A stretch of 64,000 bases of DNA, from NCBI GenBank assembly GCA_003343625.1, contig QAKV01000041.1, positions 1 through 64,000 on the forward strand. Reading direction: 5' to 3'. The notes beneath the pieces were generated by a model. The model searched no databases. It was not told the origin of the DNA and saw only the letters and a list, made by a program, of their open reading frames with translations. Positions 43,301-52,660 of the stretch are shown in pieces; the stretch's first letter is position 1; every line of letters starts with the position of its first letter. Both the position numbers and the translations under genes were made by a program. Origin of the DNA: Clostridiales bacterium. Its GTDB lineage: Bacteria; Bacillota; Clostridia; Lachnospirales; Lachnospiraceae.

Positions 43301-43858
43301 AACGTGATGGTCTTCAACACCGAGGTATATTCCAATACCGGCGGCCAGGCTTCCAAAGCAACTCCTACCGGCGCGGTGGCACAGTTCGCTGCAGGCGGCA
43401 AAGAAGTGAAGCAGAAGGATCTGGCGGGCATCGCCATGAGCTACGGCTATGTATATGTGGCGCAGATCGCCATGGGCGCTGACTACAACCAGACCGTGAA
43501 GGCGATCGCAGAAGCGGAAGCTTATCCGGGACCTTCCCTGATCATCGCTTATGCTCCTTGTATCAACCATGGTATCAAGAAGGGCATGAGCAAGGCTCAG
43601 ACCGAAGAGAAGCTGGCGGTAGAGTCCGGTTACTGGCATCTGTTCCGCTTCAATCCTGCTGCGGACAAGAAGTTCGTCGTGGACAGCAAGGCTCCTACCA
43701 AGGACTTCAAGGAATTCATCGGCGGCGAGGTAAGATACGCTTCCCTGGCGCTGAAGGATGCTGCGAAGGCTGCACGTCTGCAGGATCAGGCTGCTGAGAA
43801 CGCGAAGGAAAGATATGATTATCTGCAGAAGCTGCAGGTTCTGTACGGTAACGACTGA
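40325..43858 (+). CDS. nifJ: Pyruvate:ferredoxin (flavodoxin) oxidoreductase, single-chain
   Basis: The 1177-residue protein is a full-length single-chain PFOR. It oxidises pyruvate with CoA to acetyl-CoA and CO2 and reduces ferredoxin. The N-terminal pyruvate/TPP domain starts at residue 1. The two-cluster ferredoxin domain has CIQCNFCSYVCPH (near 695) and CTGCGSCANVCPG (near 749). The proximal-cluster CAGCGETPY lies near 820 and the TPP/Mg motif GDGWAYDIGFGG near 968-980. Codon bias is extreme, indicating very high expression. A hydrogenase-like gene follows after a hairpin. Confidence 0.98.
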   Translation: MARKMKTMDGNHAAAHASYAFTDVAAIYPITPSSPMAEATDEWATADRKNMFGQTVKITEMQSEAGAAGAVHGSLAAGALTTTYTASQGLLLMIPNLYKIAGEQLPGVFNVSARAIASHALSIFGDHSDVYACRQTGCAMLCESSVQEVMDLTPVAHLAAIKGRIPFINFFDGFRTSHEIQKIETWDYEDLKDMADMDAIDAFRKHALNPNHPCQRGSAQNPDIFFQAREASNPYYDALPEIVQMYMDKVNEKIGTDYKLFNYYGAPDAEHVIIAMGSVNDTIEETIDYLAKTEGAKVGVVKVRLYRPFCADALIDAIPDTVKKISVLDRTKEPGAQGEPLYLDVVAALKGSKFDAVPIYTGRYGLGSKDTTPAQIVAVYNNTEKQKFTIGIEDDVTNLSLKLGPELVTTPEGTTNCKFWGLGADGTVGANKNSIKIIGDNTDMYAQAYFDYDSKKSGGVTMSHLRFGHKKIKSTYLIRQADFVACHNPAYVRKYNMVQELVDGGTFLLNCSWTHEELDKHLPGQMKKFIADHNIKFYTIDGVKIGIETGMGPTRINTILQSAFFELTGIIPSEKANELMKAAAKATYGRKGQDVVEKNWAAIDAGAKGVVKVDVPESWKNCEDEGLDYKVVTDGREDVVNFVNNIQTKVSAQEGNTLPVSAFKDYVDGSTPSGSAAYEKRGIAVNVPVWDSTKCIQCNFCSYVCPHAVIRPVVMTEEELANAPEGTQALDMTGMPGKKFAVSVSVLDCTGCGSCANVCPGMKGEKALSMAPLESQLSKQALFDYGQKLPEKPEVLEKFKETTVKGSQFKQPLLEFSGACAGCGETPYAKLITQLFGDRMYIANATGCSSIWGNSSPSTPYTVNKAGRGPAWDNSLFEDNAEFGMGMLLAQNALRGGLKEKVEAVLASSDDEAVKAACQEYLDTFNSGVTNGPATDRLVAALEGKDCDTCKDIVKNKDFLSKKSQWIFGGDGWAYDIGFGGVDHVLASGQDINVMVFNTEVYSNTGGQASKATPTGAVAQFAAGGKEVKQKDLAGIAMSYGYVYVAQIAMGADYNQTVKAIAEAEAYPGPSLIIAYAPCINHGIKKGMSKAQTEEKLAVESGYWHLFRFNPAADKKFVVDSKAPTKDFKEFIGGEVRYASLALKDAAKAARLQDQAAENAKERYDYLQKLQVLYGND

Positions 43859-43910
43859 TCTGATCGCGGACTGAAACAGTCGTTTCGATGAAATCGTACG
43901 CGTCGGCTGA

Positions 43911-43940
43911 ACCGAAAGGCCCCGAATGGGGCTTTTCGGT
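43911..43940 (+). terminator. Hairpin between PFOR and hydrogenase genes
   Basis: ACCGAAA.GCCCC pairs with GGGGC.TTTTCGGT around GAAT (43911-43940), and the flanks ACGCG/CGCGT can extend it. There is no terminal T-tract, so it may only partly terminate or may protect the PFOR message from 3' decay while letting some transcription pass. Confidence 0.5.
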
Positions 43941-44009
43941 CCGATGTCCGGCGCGTATCTCATATGTATCTCATAACGGAAAAATTCAGGAAAGAGGATA
44001 AAGGGAAAT

Positions 44010-45467
44010 ATGGGAAAAGTATCGGATGACGCTACCATTTTGAATATTAAGCATGAAGTGCTTACCGAAGTGGCGAAGCTCGCATTTGCGGGAGAACTGG
44101 AAGAGAAAAAAGAGAATATCCCCTTTGAAATGATCCCGGGCCCTGAAGCGCGTTTCCGCTGCTGTATTTATAAAGAGCGTGAAATCATCAGACAGAGAGT
44201 CAGATTGGCGGAAGGGAAATGCCCCGGGAATAAAGAGAGCAGCAATATCGTTCAGGTTATTAACTCGGCATGTGAAGAATGTCCCATTTCTTCCGGATAT
44301 GTGGTGACGGATCTGTGCCAGGGCTGCCTGGCAAAATCCTGCCGCCAGGCCTGCCACTTCGGCGCGATTACCATCGCCGGCGGACGTTCTCATATCGATC
44401 CGAACAAGTGCAAATCCTGCGGCAAGTGTGCGGAAGCCTGCGCATATTCTGCGATTGTCAAGATCCAGAGGCCCTGCATGAAGAGCTGCCCTGTGGATGC
44501 GATGACCATGGATGAACACGGCGTTTGCCAGATCGACGAATCCAAGTGCATCCAGTGCGGCCAGTGCGTACACAGCTGTCCCTTCGGCGCGATTGCGACC
44601 AAGACGGATGTGGTGGATGTGGTCAACGCCATCCGCGACGGCAAGAAAGTCGTCGCCATGCTGGCACCTGCTGGAGAAGGACAGTTCGGCCCCGACATTA
44701 CCATGGCGAGCTGGAGAACAGCGATGAAGAAAGTCGGCTTTGCGGACTTCGTGGAAGTCGGTCTGGGCGGCGATCTGACGGCGGCGTTCGAGGCGGCGGA
44801 ATGGGCGGAAGGATTCAAGGAAGGCAAGAAGATGACCACTTCCTGCTGCCCTGCCTTTGTCAACTATATCAGAAAGCACTTCCCGGAAGTGGCGGGCAAC
44901 ATTTCCACCACCGTTTCCCCGATGTGCGGCGTGTCCAGACTGCTCAAGGCGAAGGATCCCGAAACGGTCACCGTCTTCGTCGGACCCTGCATCGCCAAGA
45001 AGTCTGAAGCGCACAACCACAACATCGAAGGCAACGCGGACTATGTGCTGACCTTCGGGGAAATCCGCGCGATCATGCGGGCCAAAGGCGTGGAACTGGA
45101 ACCCGAAGCCAACAGCAGCCAGGAAGCCAGCGTATTCGGCAAACGGTTCGGCAATGGCGGCGGCGTGACCGAGGCCGTTCTGGAATGCCTGAAAGAAACC
45201 GGAGAGAATACGGATATCAAGGTGGCCAGATGCAGCGGTATTGCGGAATGCAAGAAGGCGCTGACGCTGCTGAAGATCGGCAGACTGCCGGAGGACTTCA
45301 TCGAGGGAATGATCTGCGAGGGCGGATGCGTGGGAGGTCCCAGCCATCACAAAACCGCTCAGGCAGCGAAAAAGGATCGCGATAAGCTCATCGGCGAGGC
45401 GGATAGCAGAGGCGTTCACGAAAATCTGAAGAATTACGACTTAGATTCTTTCTCCATGCACAGATAA
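44010..45467 (+). CDS. [FeFe] hydrogenase, group-B type
   Basis: The 485-residue protein has several 4Fe-4S Cys clusters in its N-terminal half (CKSCGKCAEACA at 134-144, CIQCGQCVHSCP at 180-191, others near 91-115 and 156-160). The H-cluster domain follows: TTSCCPAF (276-283), GPCIAKKSEA (325-334) and EGMICEGGCVGGP (432-444). These are the L1, L2 and L3 signatures in their group-B form (L1 ends in AF; L3 has CEGGCVGGP). All four H-cluster Cys are present, so H2 turnover is possible, but group-B enzymes are little characterised. The position after PFOR suggests use of reduced ferredoxin. Confidence 0.9.
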   Translation: MGKVSDDATILNIKHEVLTEVAKLAFAGELEEKKENIPFEMIPGPEARFRCCIYKEREIIRQRVRLAEGKCPGNKESSNIVQVINSACEECPISSGYVVTDLCQGCLAKSCRQACHFGAITIAGGRSHIDPNKCKSCGKCAEACAYSAIVKIQRPCMKSCPVDAMTMDEHGVCQIDESKCIQCGQCVHSCPFGAIATKTDVVDVVNAIRDGKKVVAMLAPAGEGQFGPDITMASWRTAMKKVGFADFVEVGLGGDLTAAFEAAEWAEGFKEGKKMTTSCCPAFVNYIRKHFPEVAGNISTTVSPMCGVSRLLKAKDPETVTVFVGPCIAKKSEAHNHNIEGNADYVLTFGEIRAIMRAKGVELEPEANSSQEASVFGKRFGNGGGVTEAVLECLKETGENTDIKVARCSGIAECKKALTLLKIGRLPEDFIEGMICEGGCVGGPSHHKTAQAAKKDRDKLIGEADSRGVHENLKNYDLDSFSMHR

Positions 45468-45515
45468 GATATCCATATAGACAAATGCGTGCAGGCATGT
45501 ACGCGGGAATAGAAG

Positions 45516-45561
45516 CTGCAATACCCTCTGATGATTCATCGGCGGGTATTGCAGTTTTTTT
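45516..45561 (+). terminator. Strong rho-independent terminator after the hydrogenase gene
   Basis: CTGCAATACCC (45516-45526) pairs perfectly with GGGTATTGCAG (45544-45554), followed by seven T residues (45555-45561). Confidence 0.92.
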
Positions 45562-45647
45562 GTACGATAGGAAATGATTGCCTCACTCTTTTCGCAGCAA
45601 ATTTTCGGGCCTACCTTTCATTTCACCCGGAATTTACAAAAAATGGG

Positions 45648-45700
45648 TTGACAGAAAACGTTTTCCATTATATACTGGCATCGGGTGGAAAACGTTTTCC
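45648..45700 (+). promoter_or_regulatory. lacI-type promoter with two palindromic operators
   Basis: TTGACA (45648-45653) and TATACT (45671-45676) are separated by exactly 17 bases. The spacer starts with the palindrome GAAAACGTTTTC (45654-45665). A second, perfect palindrome GGAAAACGTTTTCC (45687-45700) lies just downstream of the start point. The centres are about 34 bases apart, roughly three helical turns, so both can be bound on one face. This is a classic LacI-family repressor site. It lies in the 301-base gap that otherwise holds only the hydrogenase terminator. Confidence 0.9.
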
Positions 45701-45768
45701 GAAATATCTGTATTCCACCTTTCAGGACTCGCATCGGTCCGTGAGAAAATCCGGAGGGAGGAAAAGGA

Positions 45769-46761
45769 GTGGCTTCCATTAAGGATGTGGCAAAAAGAGC
45801 AGGAGTGGCGATCTCCACGGTATCCAAGGTTCTAAACGGATATGCGGGAGTCAGCGCGGAAACGAAAGAACGGGTAAACGAGGCCATTGAAGCGCTGAGT
45901 TACACGCCCAATGCGATGGCGGCGGCATTGTCATCCGGAAAATCGGGAAGGGTGGCGCTCCTCCTGAATTTGGAAGAAGGGATGCCCGCAGTGGACGAGA
46001 TCGATCTGCAATATCTGGCCGGAGCCATTCAGCGCGCCAGGGAGTTGAAGATAGATGTGATTACCCTGTTTTTTTCCATGTTAAAGGATAAGGGAACTGC
46101 AGAAGTCGTAAACTACCTGAAAGCGCAGAGTATCGAAGGGATTATCATTTATGGGATGGAGCGTGAAGACCCGTTCTGGCAGAAGCTGATCGAAAGCGGC
46201 GAATTCAAAACAGTGGTGGTGGATGCCCCTTTTTCCGACAGGAATACGTCCTCGGTGTGGATCGATCAGCGAAAGGCGCAGTACGATGTGGCCAAAAAAA
46301 CGATTCTGGAGAACGAAAATTGCAGAAGGGTTCTCTATATTGCCGGAAAGAAAGAGTCCTATGTGACCTGGGAGCGCGTTCGCGGAATGCAGGAGCTGGC
46401 CGAAGAGCTGGATCTGAAGCTGACGGTGGAATACGGGGACTTCAGCGAAAGGAAGGCCCGGGAACTGACGTTTTACTACGAAAAGGAGATGGATGTCTTC
46501 GTGTGCGCTTCCGATCTGATGGCCATCGGGGCCATGCGGGCGCTGATGGAGCTGGATGTGTTCCATCCGGTCTGCGGGTTTGACGGTATCACGCTGATGG
46601 GTTATGCGGGCAAGCAGATGAACACCGTCAGGCAGAATTTCTTCCGGATCTCCGCTGCGGCGGTGGAGGAGGTAGGTCGCCTGATGGAAGGCCAGATGGG
46701 CAGAAATCTGGTTCTGGATTATGAACTGATCCGGATGCAATACCAGGATATCATCAAATGA
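45769..46761 (+). CDS. LacI-family transcriptional regulator of glucan utilisation
   Basis: The 330-residue protein has the LacI HTH and hinge (about 2-58, [26 protein letters not shown] ... [13 protein letters not shown]) and a periplasmic-binding-like effector domain. GTG 45769 is preceded by GGGAGGAAAAGGA. Palindromic operators cover its own promoter, so it is autoregulated. The next two genes (phosphorylase and glucanotransferase) follow on the same strand without a terminator, so it probably represses them too. The likely inducer is a malto-oligosaccharide or glucose derivative, by inference. Confidence 0.92.
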   Translation: MASIKDVAKRAGVAISTVSKVLNGYAGVSAETKERVNEAIEALSYTPNAMAAALSSGKSGRVALLLNLEEGMPAVDEIDLQYLAGAIQRARELKIDVITLFFSMLKDKGTAEVVNYLKAQSIEGIIIYGMEREDPFWQKLIESGEFKTVVVDAPFSDRNTSSVWIDQRKAQYDVAKKTILENENCRRVLYIAGKKESYVTWERVRGMQELAEELDLKLTVEYGDFSERKARELTFYYEKEMDVFVCASDLMAIGAMRALMELDVFHPVCGFDGITLMGYAGKQMNTVRQNFFRISAAAVEEVGRLMEGQMGRNLVLDYELIRMQYQDIIK

Positions 46762-46867
46762 TGGTACCCGGAAGGCAAAGGCATACGGTTGGTTGCAGGA
46801 AAAGGTTACCGACGGCAAGGATGTCGGGCAGGAAAAGGCCGCAAAGGCGGCGGAACGGAGGTTTAAA

Positions 46868-49207
46868 GTGAGAGTGGAAGAGACGATCCAGAGGGAGATT
46901 CTGGAGCAGAGAATCGATATGGAGCTGGAGGCGCTGACGAAGCGGCTGTTCGGGAGCACCATACAGGAAGCCACGGATGAACAGGTTTATGTGGCGCTTC
47001 TGTATCTGGTCAAAGGGCTGACGGATGCTACGGTGCCCAACGACGGGGACAAGAAAGTCTACTATATTTCCGCGGAGTTCCTCATCGGCAAGCTTTTGTC
47101 CAATAATCTGATCAATCTCGGGATCTATGAAAAGGTCGAAGAGATTTTAAAGAGCAAGGGAAAGGAACTGTCCCGGATCGAGGAGGTGGAACCCGAACCG
47201 TCTCTGGGTAACGGCGGACTGGGCCGTCTGGCGGCCTGTTTCATGGATTCCATCGCTACCCTGGGGCTTCCCGGCGAGGGAATCGGTCTGAACTATCATT
47301 TCGGCCTGTTCCGGCAGGTATTTCGGGATCGGATGCAGACTGCGGAGAAGGATAGCTGGATGGAAAGGGATTCCTGGCTGAACAGGACCGACGTATCTTT
47401 CAATGTCTGTTTCGGGGATAAAAAGGTGACCTCCCGCCTTTATGATATCGATGTGATCGGCTATGACAGCGGTGTGAACAAACTGCGTCTGTTCGACCTG
47501 GAAGGGGTGGACGAAAGTCTGGTGAAAGATGGGATTTCGTTCGATAAGGACGCCATCGGAAAGAATCTGACCCTGTTTCTGTATCCGGACGATTCCGATG
47601 AAGCGGGCAAACTGCTGCGCATTTATCAGCAGTATTTTATGGTCAGCAATGCGGCGCAGCTGATTTTGAAGGAAATGAAAGAGAAGCAGTACGATCTGCG
47701 CAGGATGTACGATCACGCGGTGATTCAGATCAACGATACCCATCCGTCCATGATCATTCCGGAGCTGATCCGCATTCTGGTCAACGACAAGGCGTTCACC
47801 ATGGACGAAGCCATCGAAGTGGTGAGCCGCACCTGCGCTTATACCAACCACACCATTTTGGCGGAGGCTCTGGAAAAGTGGCCTCTGGAATGGCTGGAAA
47901 AAGCGGTGCCTCAGCTGGTGCCCATCATCGAAGAACTGGCGGACCGGGTGGCGAAAAAATACGACGATCCGGACGTGCAGATCATCGATGAAAATGGCCT
48001 GGTGCATATGGCCCGCATGGATATCCACTACGGCTTTTCCGTCAACGGGGTGGCCGCCATCCATACGGAGATCCTGAAAAATACGGAGCTGCATCCCTTC
48101 TATAAAATCTATCCGGAAAAGTTCAACAATAAGACCAACGGCATCACCTTCCGCAGATGGCTGCTGTCCTGTAACAGGGATCTGGCGGCGCTGATTTCGG
48201 AAGCCATCGGCGACGGTTATAAGACTGACGCAGATCAGCTGGAAAAACTGCTGGAGTTTTCGGACGATGAGGAATTCTTAAACCGGCTGGAAGAAGTCAA
48301 ACAGCGCAAAAAGCAGGAGTTGTGTTCCTATATCGCCGAGAAGGAAGGGGTTTCCTTAAATCCGGAATCGATTTTCGATATCCAGATCAAACGGCTGCAT
48401 GAGTACAAACGGCAGCAGATGAACGCTCTGTATATCATTCACAAATACCTGGAAATCAAGGGCGGCAAGAAACCCGCCCGGCCTCTGAGCTTTCTGTTCG
48501 GAGCGAAAGCGGCGCCGGCCTACGTGATCGCCCAGGACATCATCCATCTGCTTTTGGTGCTACAGGAGATCATCAACAACGATCCGGACGTGAAGGACTA
48601 CATGCAGGTGGTGATGGTGGAAAACTACAATGTGAGCTATGCGGAAAGGCTGATCCCGGCCTGTGATATTTCGGAGCAGATTTCCCTGGCTTCCAAGGAA
48701 GCATCCGGAACCGGCAATATGAAGTTTATGCTCAACGGAGCGGTGACTTTGGGTACGGCGGACGGCGCCAATGTGGAGATCCATGAGCTGGTGGGGGACG
48801 ACAATATCTACGTGTTCGGGCAGACCAGCGAGCAGGTGATCGAGCATTACGAAAAGGCGGACTATGTCTCGAAAGATTATTATGAGAAGAGCCCGGTCAT
48901 AAAAGAGGCGGTGGACTTCATCGTGGGCGAACAGGCGCTGGCGGCAGGCCATGAGGAGAACCTGAAGCGGTTATACGAAGAACTCCTGAACAAAGACTGG
49001 TTCATGACCCTTCTGGATCTGGAGGACTATATCCGGACGAAGGATCGCATGATCGCGGACTTCGAGGATCGGGCGAAATGGAAGCGGATGATGCTGGTCA
49101 ACATCGCGAAATCCGGCTTCTTCTCCTCCGACAGAACCATTCGGGAATATAACCGGGATATCTGGAAGTTAAAGGAGAGCGAAGACGGAGGAAATCGGCT
49201 GTCATGA
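46868..49207 (+). CDS. glgP: Glycogen/maltodextrin phosphorylase
   Basis: The 779-residue GT35 enzyme releases glucose-1-phosphate from alpha-1,4-glucans. Motifs: [19 protein letters not shown] near 90-108, INDTHPSM near 290, and the PLP-lysine region [27 protein letters not shown] near 610-636 with Lys in GNMKF. I chose GTG 46868 because GGAGG lies 6 bases upstream; the frame is open for 25 more codons but those residues are not family-like. The length is slightly short because the N-terminal regulatory extension is absent. Its stop overlaps malQ. Confidence 0.95.
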   Translation: MRVEETIQREILEQRIDMELEALTKRLFGSTIQEATDEQVYVALLYLVKGLTDATVPNDGDKKVYYISAEFLIGKLLSNNLINLGIYEKVEEILKSKGKELSRIEEVEPEPSLGNGGLGRLAACFMDSIATLGLPGEGIGLNYHFGLFRQVFRDRMQTAEKDSWMERDSWLNRTDVSFNVCFGDKKVTSRLYDIDVIGYDSGVNKLRLFDLEGVDESLVKDGISFDKDAIGKNLTLFLYPDDSDEAGKLLRIYQQYFMVSNAAQLILKEMKEKQYDLRRMYDHAVIQINDTHPSMIIPELIRILVNDKAFTMDEAIEVVSRTCAYTNHTILAEALEKWPLEWLEKAVPQLVPIIEELADRVAKKYDDPDVQIIDENGLVHMARMDIHYGFSVNGVAAIHTEILKNTELHPFYKIYPEKFNNKTNGITFRRWLLSCNRDLAALISEAIGDGYKTDADQLEKLLEFSDDEEFLNRLEEVKQRKKQELCSYIAEKEGVSLNPESIFDIQIKRLHEYKRQQMNALYIIHKYLEIKGGKKPARPLSFLFGAKAAPAYVIAQDIIHLLLVLQEIINNDPDVKDYMQVVMVENYNVSYAERLIPACDISEQISLASKEASGTGNMKFMLNGAVTLGTADGANVEIHELVGDDNIYVFGQTSEQVIEHYEKADYVSKDYYEKSPVIKEAVDFIVGEQALAAGHEENLKRLYEELLNKDWFMTLLDLEDYIRTKDRMIADFEDRAKWKRMMLVNIAKSGFFSSDRTIREYNRDIWKLKESEDGGNRLS

Positions 49208-50673
49208 GAAAGAGCGGGGTACTGCTCCCGGTGACCGGCCTCCCGTCCCCTTATGGGATCGGGGCTTTTTCCCGGGAAGCGTACGAATTTGTGGATTTTC
49301 TGAAAAAGGCGGGGCAGAAGCTGTGGCAGATTCTGCCCCTGGGCCCCACCGGGTACGGGGATTCGCCCTATCAGTCCTTTTCCACCTTCGCGGGGAACCC
49401 TTATCTGATCGATCTGGAAGCGCTGATCGAAAAGGGATGGCTGACCGCAGAGGAATGCGCCGAAACGGACTGGGGCGGCAGCGAAGCCTACGTGGATTAT
49501 GAGAAAATGTATTTCAACCGCTTCCCTCTCCTGCAACGGGCCTATGAACGCAGCGAAATCGGAAAGGATCCGGCGTTTGCCGCGTTCTGCGGGGAAAACG
49601 ACTGGTGGCTTTCGGATTACGCGCTTTTCATGGCTCTCAAGGAAAGCCATGGGGGCGCGGCTTTCCAGGAATGGGAAGAACCTTTGAAAATGCGCGAGAA
49701 GGCGGCGCTGGAAGCGTGCGGGCGGGAGCTGAAAAGCCAGATCGAATTCTGGAAGTTCCTTCAGTATCTGTTCTCGGAACAGTGGCAGGCGTTGAAACGC
49801 TATGCCAACGGGAACGGGATTTCCATTATCGGGGATATCCCCATCTATGTGGCCTACGACAGCGCGGACACCTGGGCTCATCCGGAGCTGTTTTTGCTGG
49901 AAGAAAACCTGCTGCCGAAAGCGGTGGCAGGCGTGCCGCCGGACGCTTTTTCCGCCACCGGGCAGTTGTGGGGAAATCCGCTCTACGACTGGGAATATCA
50001 TCGAAAGACGGGATATGCATGGTGGCTTTCGCGCCTGGATTTCTGCTGCAGGCTTTACGATGTGGTTCGCATCGACCATTTCCGGGGATTCGAAGCCTAT
50101 TTCTCTATCCCCTATGGGGACGAGACGGCGGTGAACGGACACTGGGAGAAGGGACCGGATTACGATCTGTTTGCGGCGATGAAACAAAAGCTCGGCAAAA
50201 AGGCGGTGATCGCGGAAGATCTGGGAGTGATCACGCCGCCGGTGCGCCGGATGATCAGGAGGACGGGATTTCCCGGCATGAAGGTGCTGCAGTTCGCCTT
50301 CGATGGAGGCGACAGCGAATATCTCCCGCACAACTATGAGAAAAACTGTATCGTCTACACGGGCACCCACGACAACCAGACCACGCTGTCCTGGTATGAG
50401 CAGCAGGGGCGGAAGACGAAGCGCTTCATCCGCCGCTATCTGCGGGCGAGCCGGGGGAGCGAAGTGCCTCGGGCCATGATCGCAGCGGCGTTGTCTTCGG
50501 CGGCGGACACGGCGGTGATTCCGATTCAGGACTGGCTCGGGCTGGGAGATGAAGCGCGGATGAATTTCCCCTCCACTCTGGGAAATAACTGGAAATGGAG
50601 GCTCGTCCCGGGACAGTTGACGGATCAGCTGGCCGAAGAGATGAAGGAAATGACAGAGCTGTATATGCGCTGA
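49204..50673 (+). CDS. malQ: 4-alpha-glucanotransferase (amylomaltase)
   Basis: The 489-residue GH77 enzyme transfers alpha-1,4-glucan segments and frees glucose. Seen are [21 protein letters not shown] near the start, the nucleophile motif [12 protein letters not shown] near 288-299 and the acid/base EDLGVI near 338. TGTHDNQTT near 381 is also conserved. The ATG overlaps the glgP stop (ATGA). Together the two enzymes degrade stored glycogen or imported maltodextrin. Confidence 0.95.
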   Translation: MRKSGVLLPVTGLPSPYGIGAFSREAYEFVDFLKKAGQKLWQILPLGPTGYGDSPYQSFSTFAGNPYLIDLEALIEKGWLTAEECAETDWGGSEAYVDYEKMYFNRFPLLQRAYERSEIGKDPAFAAFCGENDWWLSDYALFMALKESHGGAAFQEWEEPLKMREKAALEACGRELKSQIEFWKFLQYLFSEQWQALKRYANGNGISIIGDIPIYVAYDSADTWAHPELFLLEENLLPKAVAGVPPDAFSATGQLWGNPLYDWEYHRKTGYAWWLSRLDFCCRLYDVVRIDHFRGFEAYFSIPYGDETAVNGHWEKGPDYDLFAAMKQKLGKKAVIAEDLGVITPPVRRMIRRTGFPGMKVLQFAFDGGDSEYLPHNYEKNCIVYTGTHDNQTTLSWYEQQGRKTKRFIRRYLRASRGSEVPRAMIAAALSSAADTAVIPIQDWLGLGDEARMNFPSTLGNNWKWRLVPGQLTDQLAEEMKEMTELYMR

Positions 50674-50695
50674 AAAGGGACAGTATATTTATGAA

Positions 50696-51163
50696 TTACG
50701 GAGAGAAGGAATCCGGGCAGCGGCCGGTTCGGCTTAGACTGGAGTTGTGATAAGCGGGATCCTCCGTCACCTCCGGACCGAACCACTCCGGAGGGACGAA
50801 GGAATTCGCGCTCTCCTCATCCGGGAACTCCACTTCCGCGATGATCAGGGGAGAAAAAGGCGGACAAAAGACATCCAGTTCGATGGTATACGGAGCGCAG
50901 GGAATCAGGTATCTTCTTTTGGAGATCACGGCGCCGTCCGCCTTGGAGAGAAGATGTTTGTAGGAAGGGAGATTTAAAGGAAGGTTGTACTCTTCCCGAA
51001 CCATCATCCCCTTTCCTTTCCAGGTCAGATAACAGGTGTCGTCCTCCCTGCGGATGCGCACCACCGGATCCACATTCAGATAAGCCTGTTCGATGAAATG
51101 GTTCGGATACCGATCCATTTCATCGGGCAGTTTTTTTATGGTGAATTTTCGTTCGATTTCCAT
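50696..51163 (-). CDS. CYTH-domain protein (triphosphate tunnel metalloenzyme)
   Basis: A 155-residue protein beginning with the CYTH signature ExExK as MEIERKF. It keeps the alternating charged strands of a beta-tunnel (VRIRREDD, YLTWKGKG, REEYNLPL, SKRRYLIP, IELDVF, IAEVEFPDEESA). CYTH enzymes act on triphosphates: tripolyphosphate, thiamine triphosphate or, rarely, adenylate cyclase. In short bacterial forms tripolyphosphatase activity is common. The substrate here is unknown. GAGAACG precedes the ATG; the gene converges on malQ with a 22-base gap. Confidence 0.85.
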   Translation of the reverse strand: MEIERKFTIKKLPDEMDRYPNHFIEQAYLNVDPVVRIRREDDTCYLTWKGKGMMVREEYNLPLNLPSYKHLLSKADGAVISKRRYLIPCAPYTIELDVFCPPFSPLIIAEVEFPDEESANSFVPPEWFGPEVTEDPAYHNSSLSRTGRCPDSFSP

Positions 51164-51336
51164 GACGTTCTCCTTTCTGCGGCCTGCCGGCCTTGGCAGT
51201 ATTGTAGCATATCCGGGGATATTTTTTCAAATATTTAGAAATAATTCATATTTTTACCCTTTTATGAGCACCTGATATCTGTTAAGATGAAAAGGAAAAA
51301 GAGCGCAGTCCGTGCGCGAAGAAAAAGGAGTTATCT

Positions 51337-51888
51337 ATGGCAAAAGCAGGAATTTTTTTCGCAGAAGGATATGAGGAAATAGAAGCGCTTACCGTGGTGG
51401 ATCTGTGCCGGAGAGCCGGGGTGGAGATTCTGATGATTTCGGTGACGGGCAAAGACAGCGTGACCGGATCCCACGGGATCAGCGTGAAGATGGATGCCCT
51501 TCTCGGGGATGTGGATTTCGGGCAGCTGGATATGCTTATCCTGCCCGGAGGGATGCCGGGCACGAAGAACCTGGAAGGGTGCGGACGGCTGATGGAGGAG
51601 CTGGATCGTTTCCATGCGGCGGGCAAATGGATCGCCGCCATCTGCGCTGCGCCTTCGGTGTTCGGACACAGAGGTTACCTGAAAGGGAGGAAAGCGGTGT
51701 GCTACCCTTCCTTTGAAGGGGAACTCGCCGGGGCTCAGGTTCTTTCGGAAAAGGCGGTGGCGGACGGAAACGTGATCACCGGCCGCGGGATGGGATGCGC
51801 GATCCCCTTCGGGCTGATTATCGTGGAGAAGCTGATTTCCAGGGCTGCTGCGGATGCGCTGGCCGAGAGCATTGTGTACGAAAGGTAG
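51337..51888 (+). CDS. DJ-1/PfpI family protein
   Basis: The 183-residue protein matches the DJ-1/ThiJ/YajL group. The nucleophile-elbow Cys is C103 in AAICAAPS, the acidic partner is in AEGYEEIEA near residue 10-17, and the LILPGGMPGTKNL loop is at 67-79. The family includes protein/nucleotide deglycase or glyoxalase candidates and oxidative-stress chaperones; exact activity is debated. An AAAGGAG site precedes the ATG. The CBS-domain gene starts 11 bases after its stop. Confidence 0.9.
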   Translation: MAKAGIFFAEGYEEIEALTVVDLCRRAGVEILMISVTGKDSVTGSHGISVKMDALLGDVDFGQLDMLILPGGMPGTKNLEGCGRLMEELDRFHAAGKWIAAICAAPSVFGHRGYLKGRKAVCYPSFEGELAGAQVLSEKAVADGNVITGRGMGCAIPFGLIIVEKLISRAAADALAESIVYER

Positions 51889-51899
51889 CAAAAGGACTC

Positions 51900-52352
51900 A
51901 TGAATATTTTGTTTTTTTTAACGCCTAAGAGCGAAGTCGCTTATGTCCGGGAGGACGATACGCTGCGGCAGGCAGTGGAGAAGATGGAATATCACGGATA
52001 TGCGGCGGTGCCGCTGCTCTCTGTGGACGGCCGGTATATCGGGACGCTGACGGACGGGGATGTGCTGTGGGGCTTAAAGGAGCTGGATTTCCCGCAGCTG
52101 CATGAAATGGAGGATATTTCCGTGATGGAGATCCGGCGCAGCAGGGACAACAAACCGGTACATATCAACGTGGACATGGAAGGGCTGATGGACAAGGTGG
52201 CCGTGCAGAACTTCGTGCCCGTTGTGGACGATGAGAAGATTTTCATCGGCATCGTGACGCGCAGGGATGTGATCCACTATCTGGCCGGGCGCGGGAAAAA
52301 GGAGAGCGCATACCCGCCGGGCGCGCAGAAGAAGGAAGCTGCTGCACGTTAG
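51900..52352 (+). CDS. CBS-pair domain protein
   Basis: The 150-residue protein consists of two CBS motifs (about 10-65 and 75-130), for example AAVPLLSVDGRYIGTLTDGDVLWGL and NFVPVVDDEKIFIGIVTRRDVIHYL, followed by a basic/Ala tail. Stand-alone CBS pairs usually bind adenine nucleotides and signal energy state. I chose ATG 51900 with AAAGG upstream; the frame is open further up inside the DJ-1 gene but without a site. Its stop codon lies within the terminator stem. Confidence 0.88.
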   Translation: MNILFFLTPKSEVAYVREDDTLRQAVEKMEYHGYAAVPLLSVDGRYIGTLTDGDVLWGLKELDFPQLHEMEDISVMEIRRSRDNKPVHINVDMEGLMDKVAVQNFVPVVDDEKIFIGIVTRRDVIHYLAGRGKKESAYPPGAQKKEAAAR

Positions 52353-52369
52353 TGCAGCAGCTTCCTTTT
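52334..52369 (+). terminator. Terminator overlapping the CBS gene stop
   Basis: GGAAGCTGCTGCAC (52334-52347) pairs perfectly (14 bp) with GTGCAGCAGCTTCC (52352-52365) around GTTA, followed by TTTT. The TAG stop at 52350-52352 lies at the loop. It also separates the convergent SASP gene. Confidence 0.88.
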
Positions 52370-52378
52370 GGGGAAGGG

Positions 52379-52585
52379 TTACTTCATTTCCTCTTCCTGT
52401 TTTTTGATCATTCTGCGGACCATCTCTCCGCCGATGGAACCTGCCTCACGAGAAGTCAGGTCGCCGTTGTATCCTTCTTTTAAGTTTACGCCTAACTCAG
52501 AAGCGACCTCAGTCTTGAATCTGTCCATAGCGGCTTTCGCTTCGGGAACTTCCACCCGATTGGATCTGCCAGAAGAACTTGCCAT
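52379..52585 (-). CDS. Alpha/beta-type small acid-soluble spore protein
   Basis: A 68-residue SASP that coats and protects spore DNA and is degraded on germination. The two conserved motifs are present: FKTEVASELGV (about 23-33; the Glu-Ala/Glu-Val-Ala germination-protease site) and YNGDLTSREAGSIGGEMVRRMI (about 39-60). A strong GGAGGTG site precedes the ATG. It should be transcribed in the forespore by sigma-G. I could not pick a confident sigma-G promoter in the structured upstream region. Confidence 0.95.
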   Translation of the reverse strand: MASSSGRSNRVEVPEAKAAMDRFKTEVASELGVNLKEGYNGDLTSREAGSIGGEMVRRMIKKQEEEMK

Positions 52586-52660
52586 TGTCGTTCACCTCCG
52601 TAACATACTGATTTGTCATTTGGTTTGCTTTTGACCGCGGACTTAAGAGAAAGCTGTCCG

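Noticed and set aside
41525..44038. Long open frame on the minus strand opposite the PFOR gene
   Set aside because: It mirrors the strongly biased codons of a highly expressed gene, has no ribosome site and no recognisable domain, and runs into the hydrogenase start. It is a shadow.
45687..45700. Catabolite-responsive element (CcpA site)
   Set aside because: The palindrome GGAAAACGTTTTCC does not fit the cre consensus spacing and suits the adjacent LacI regulator better.
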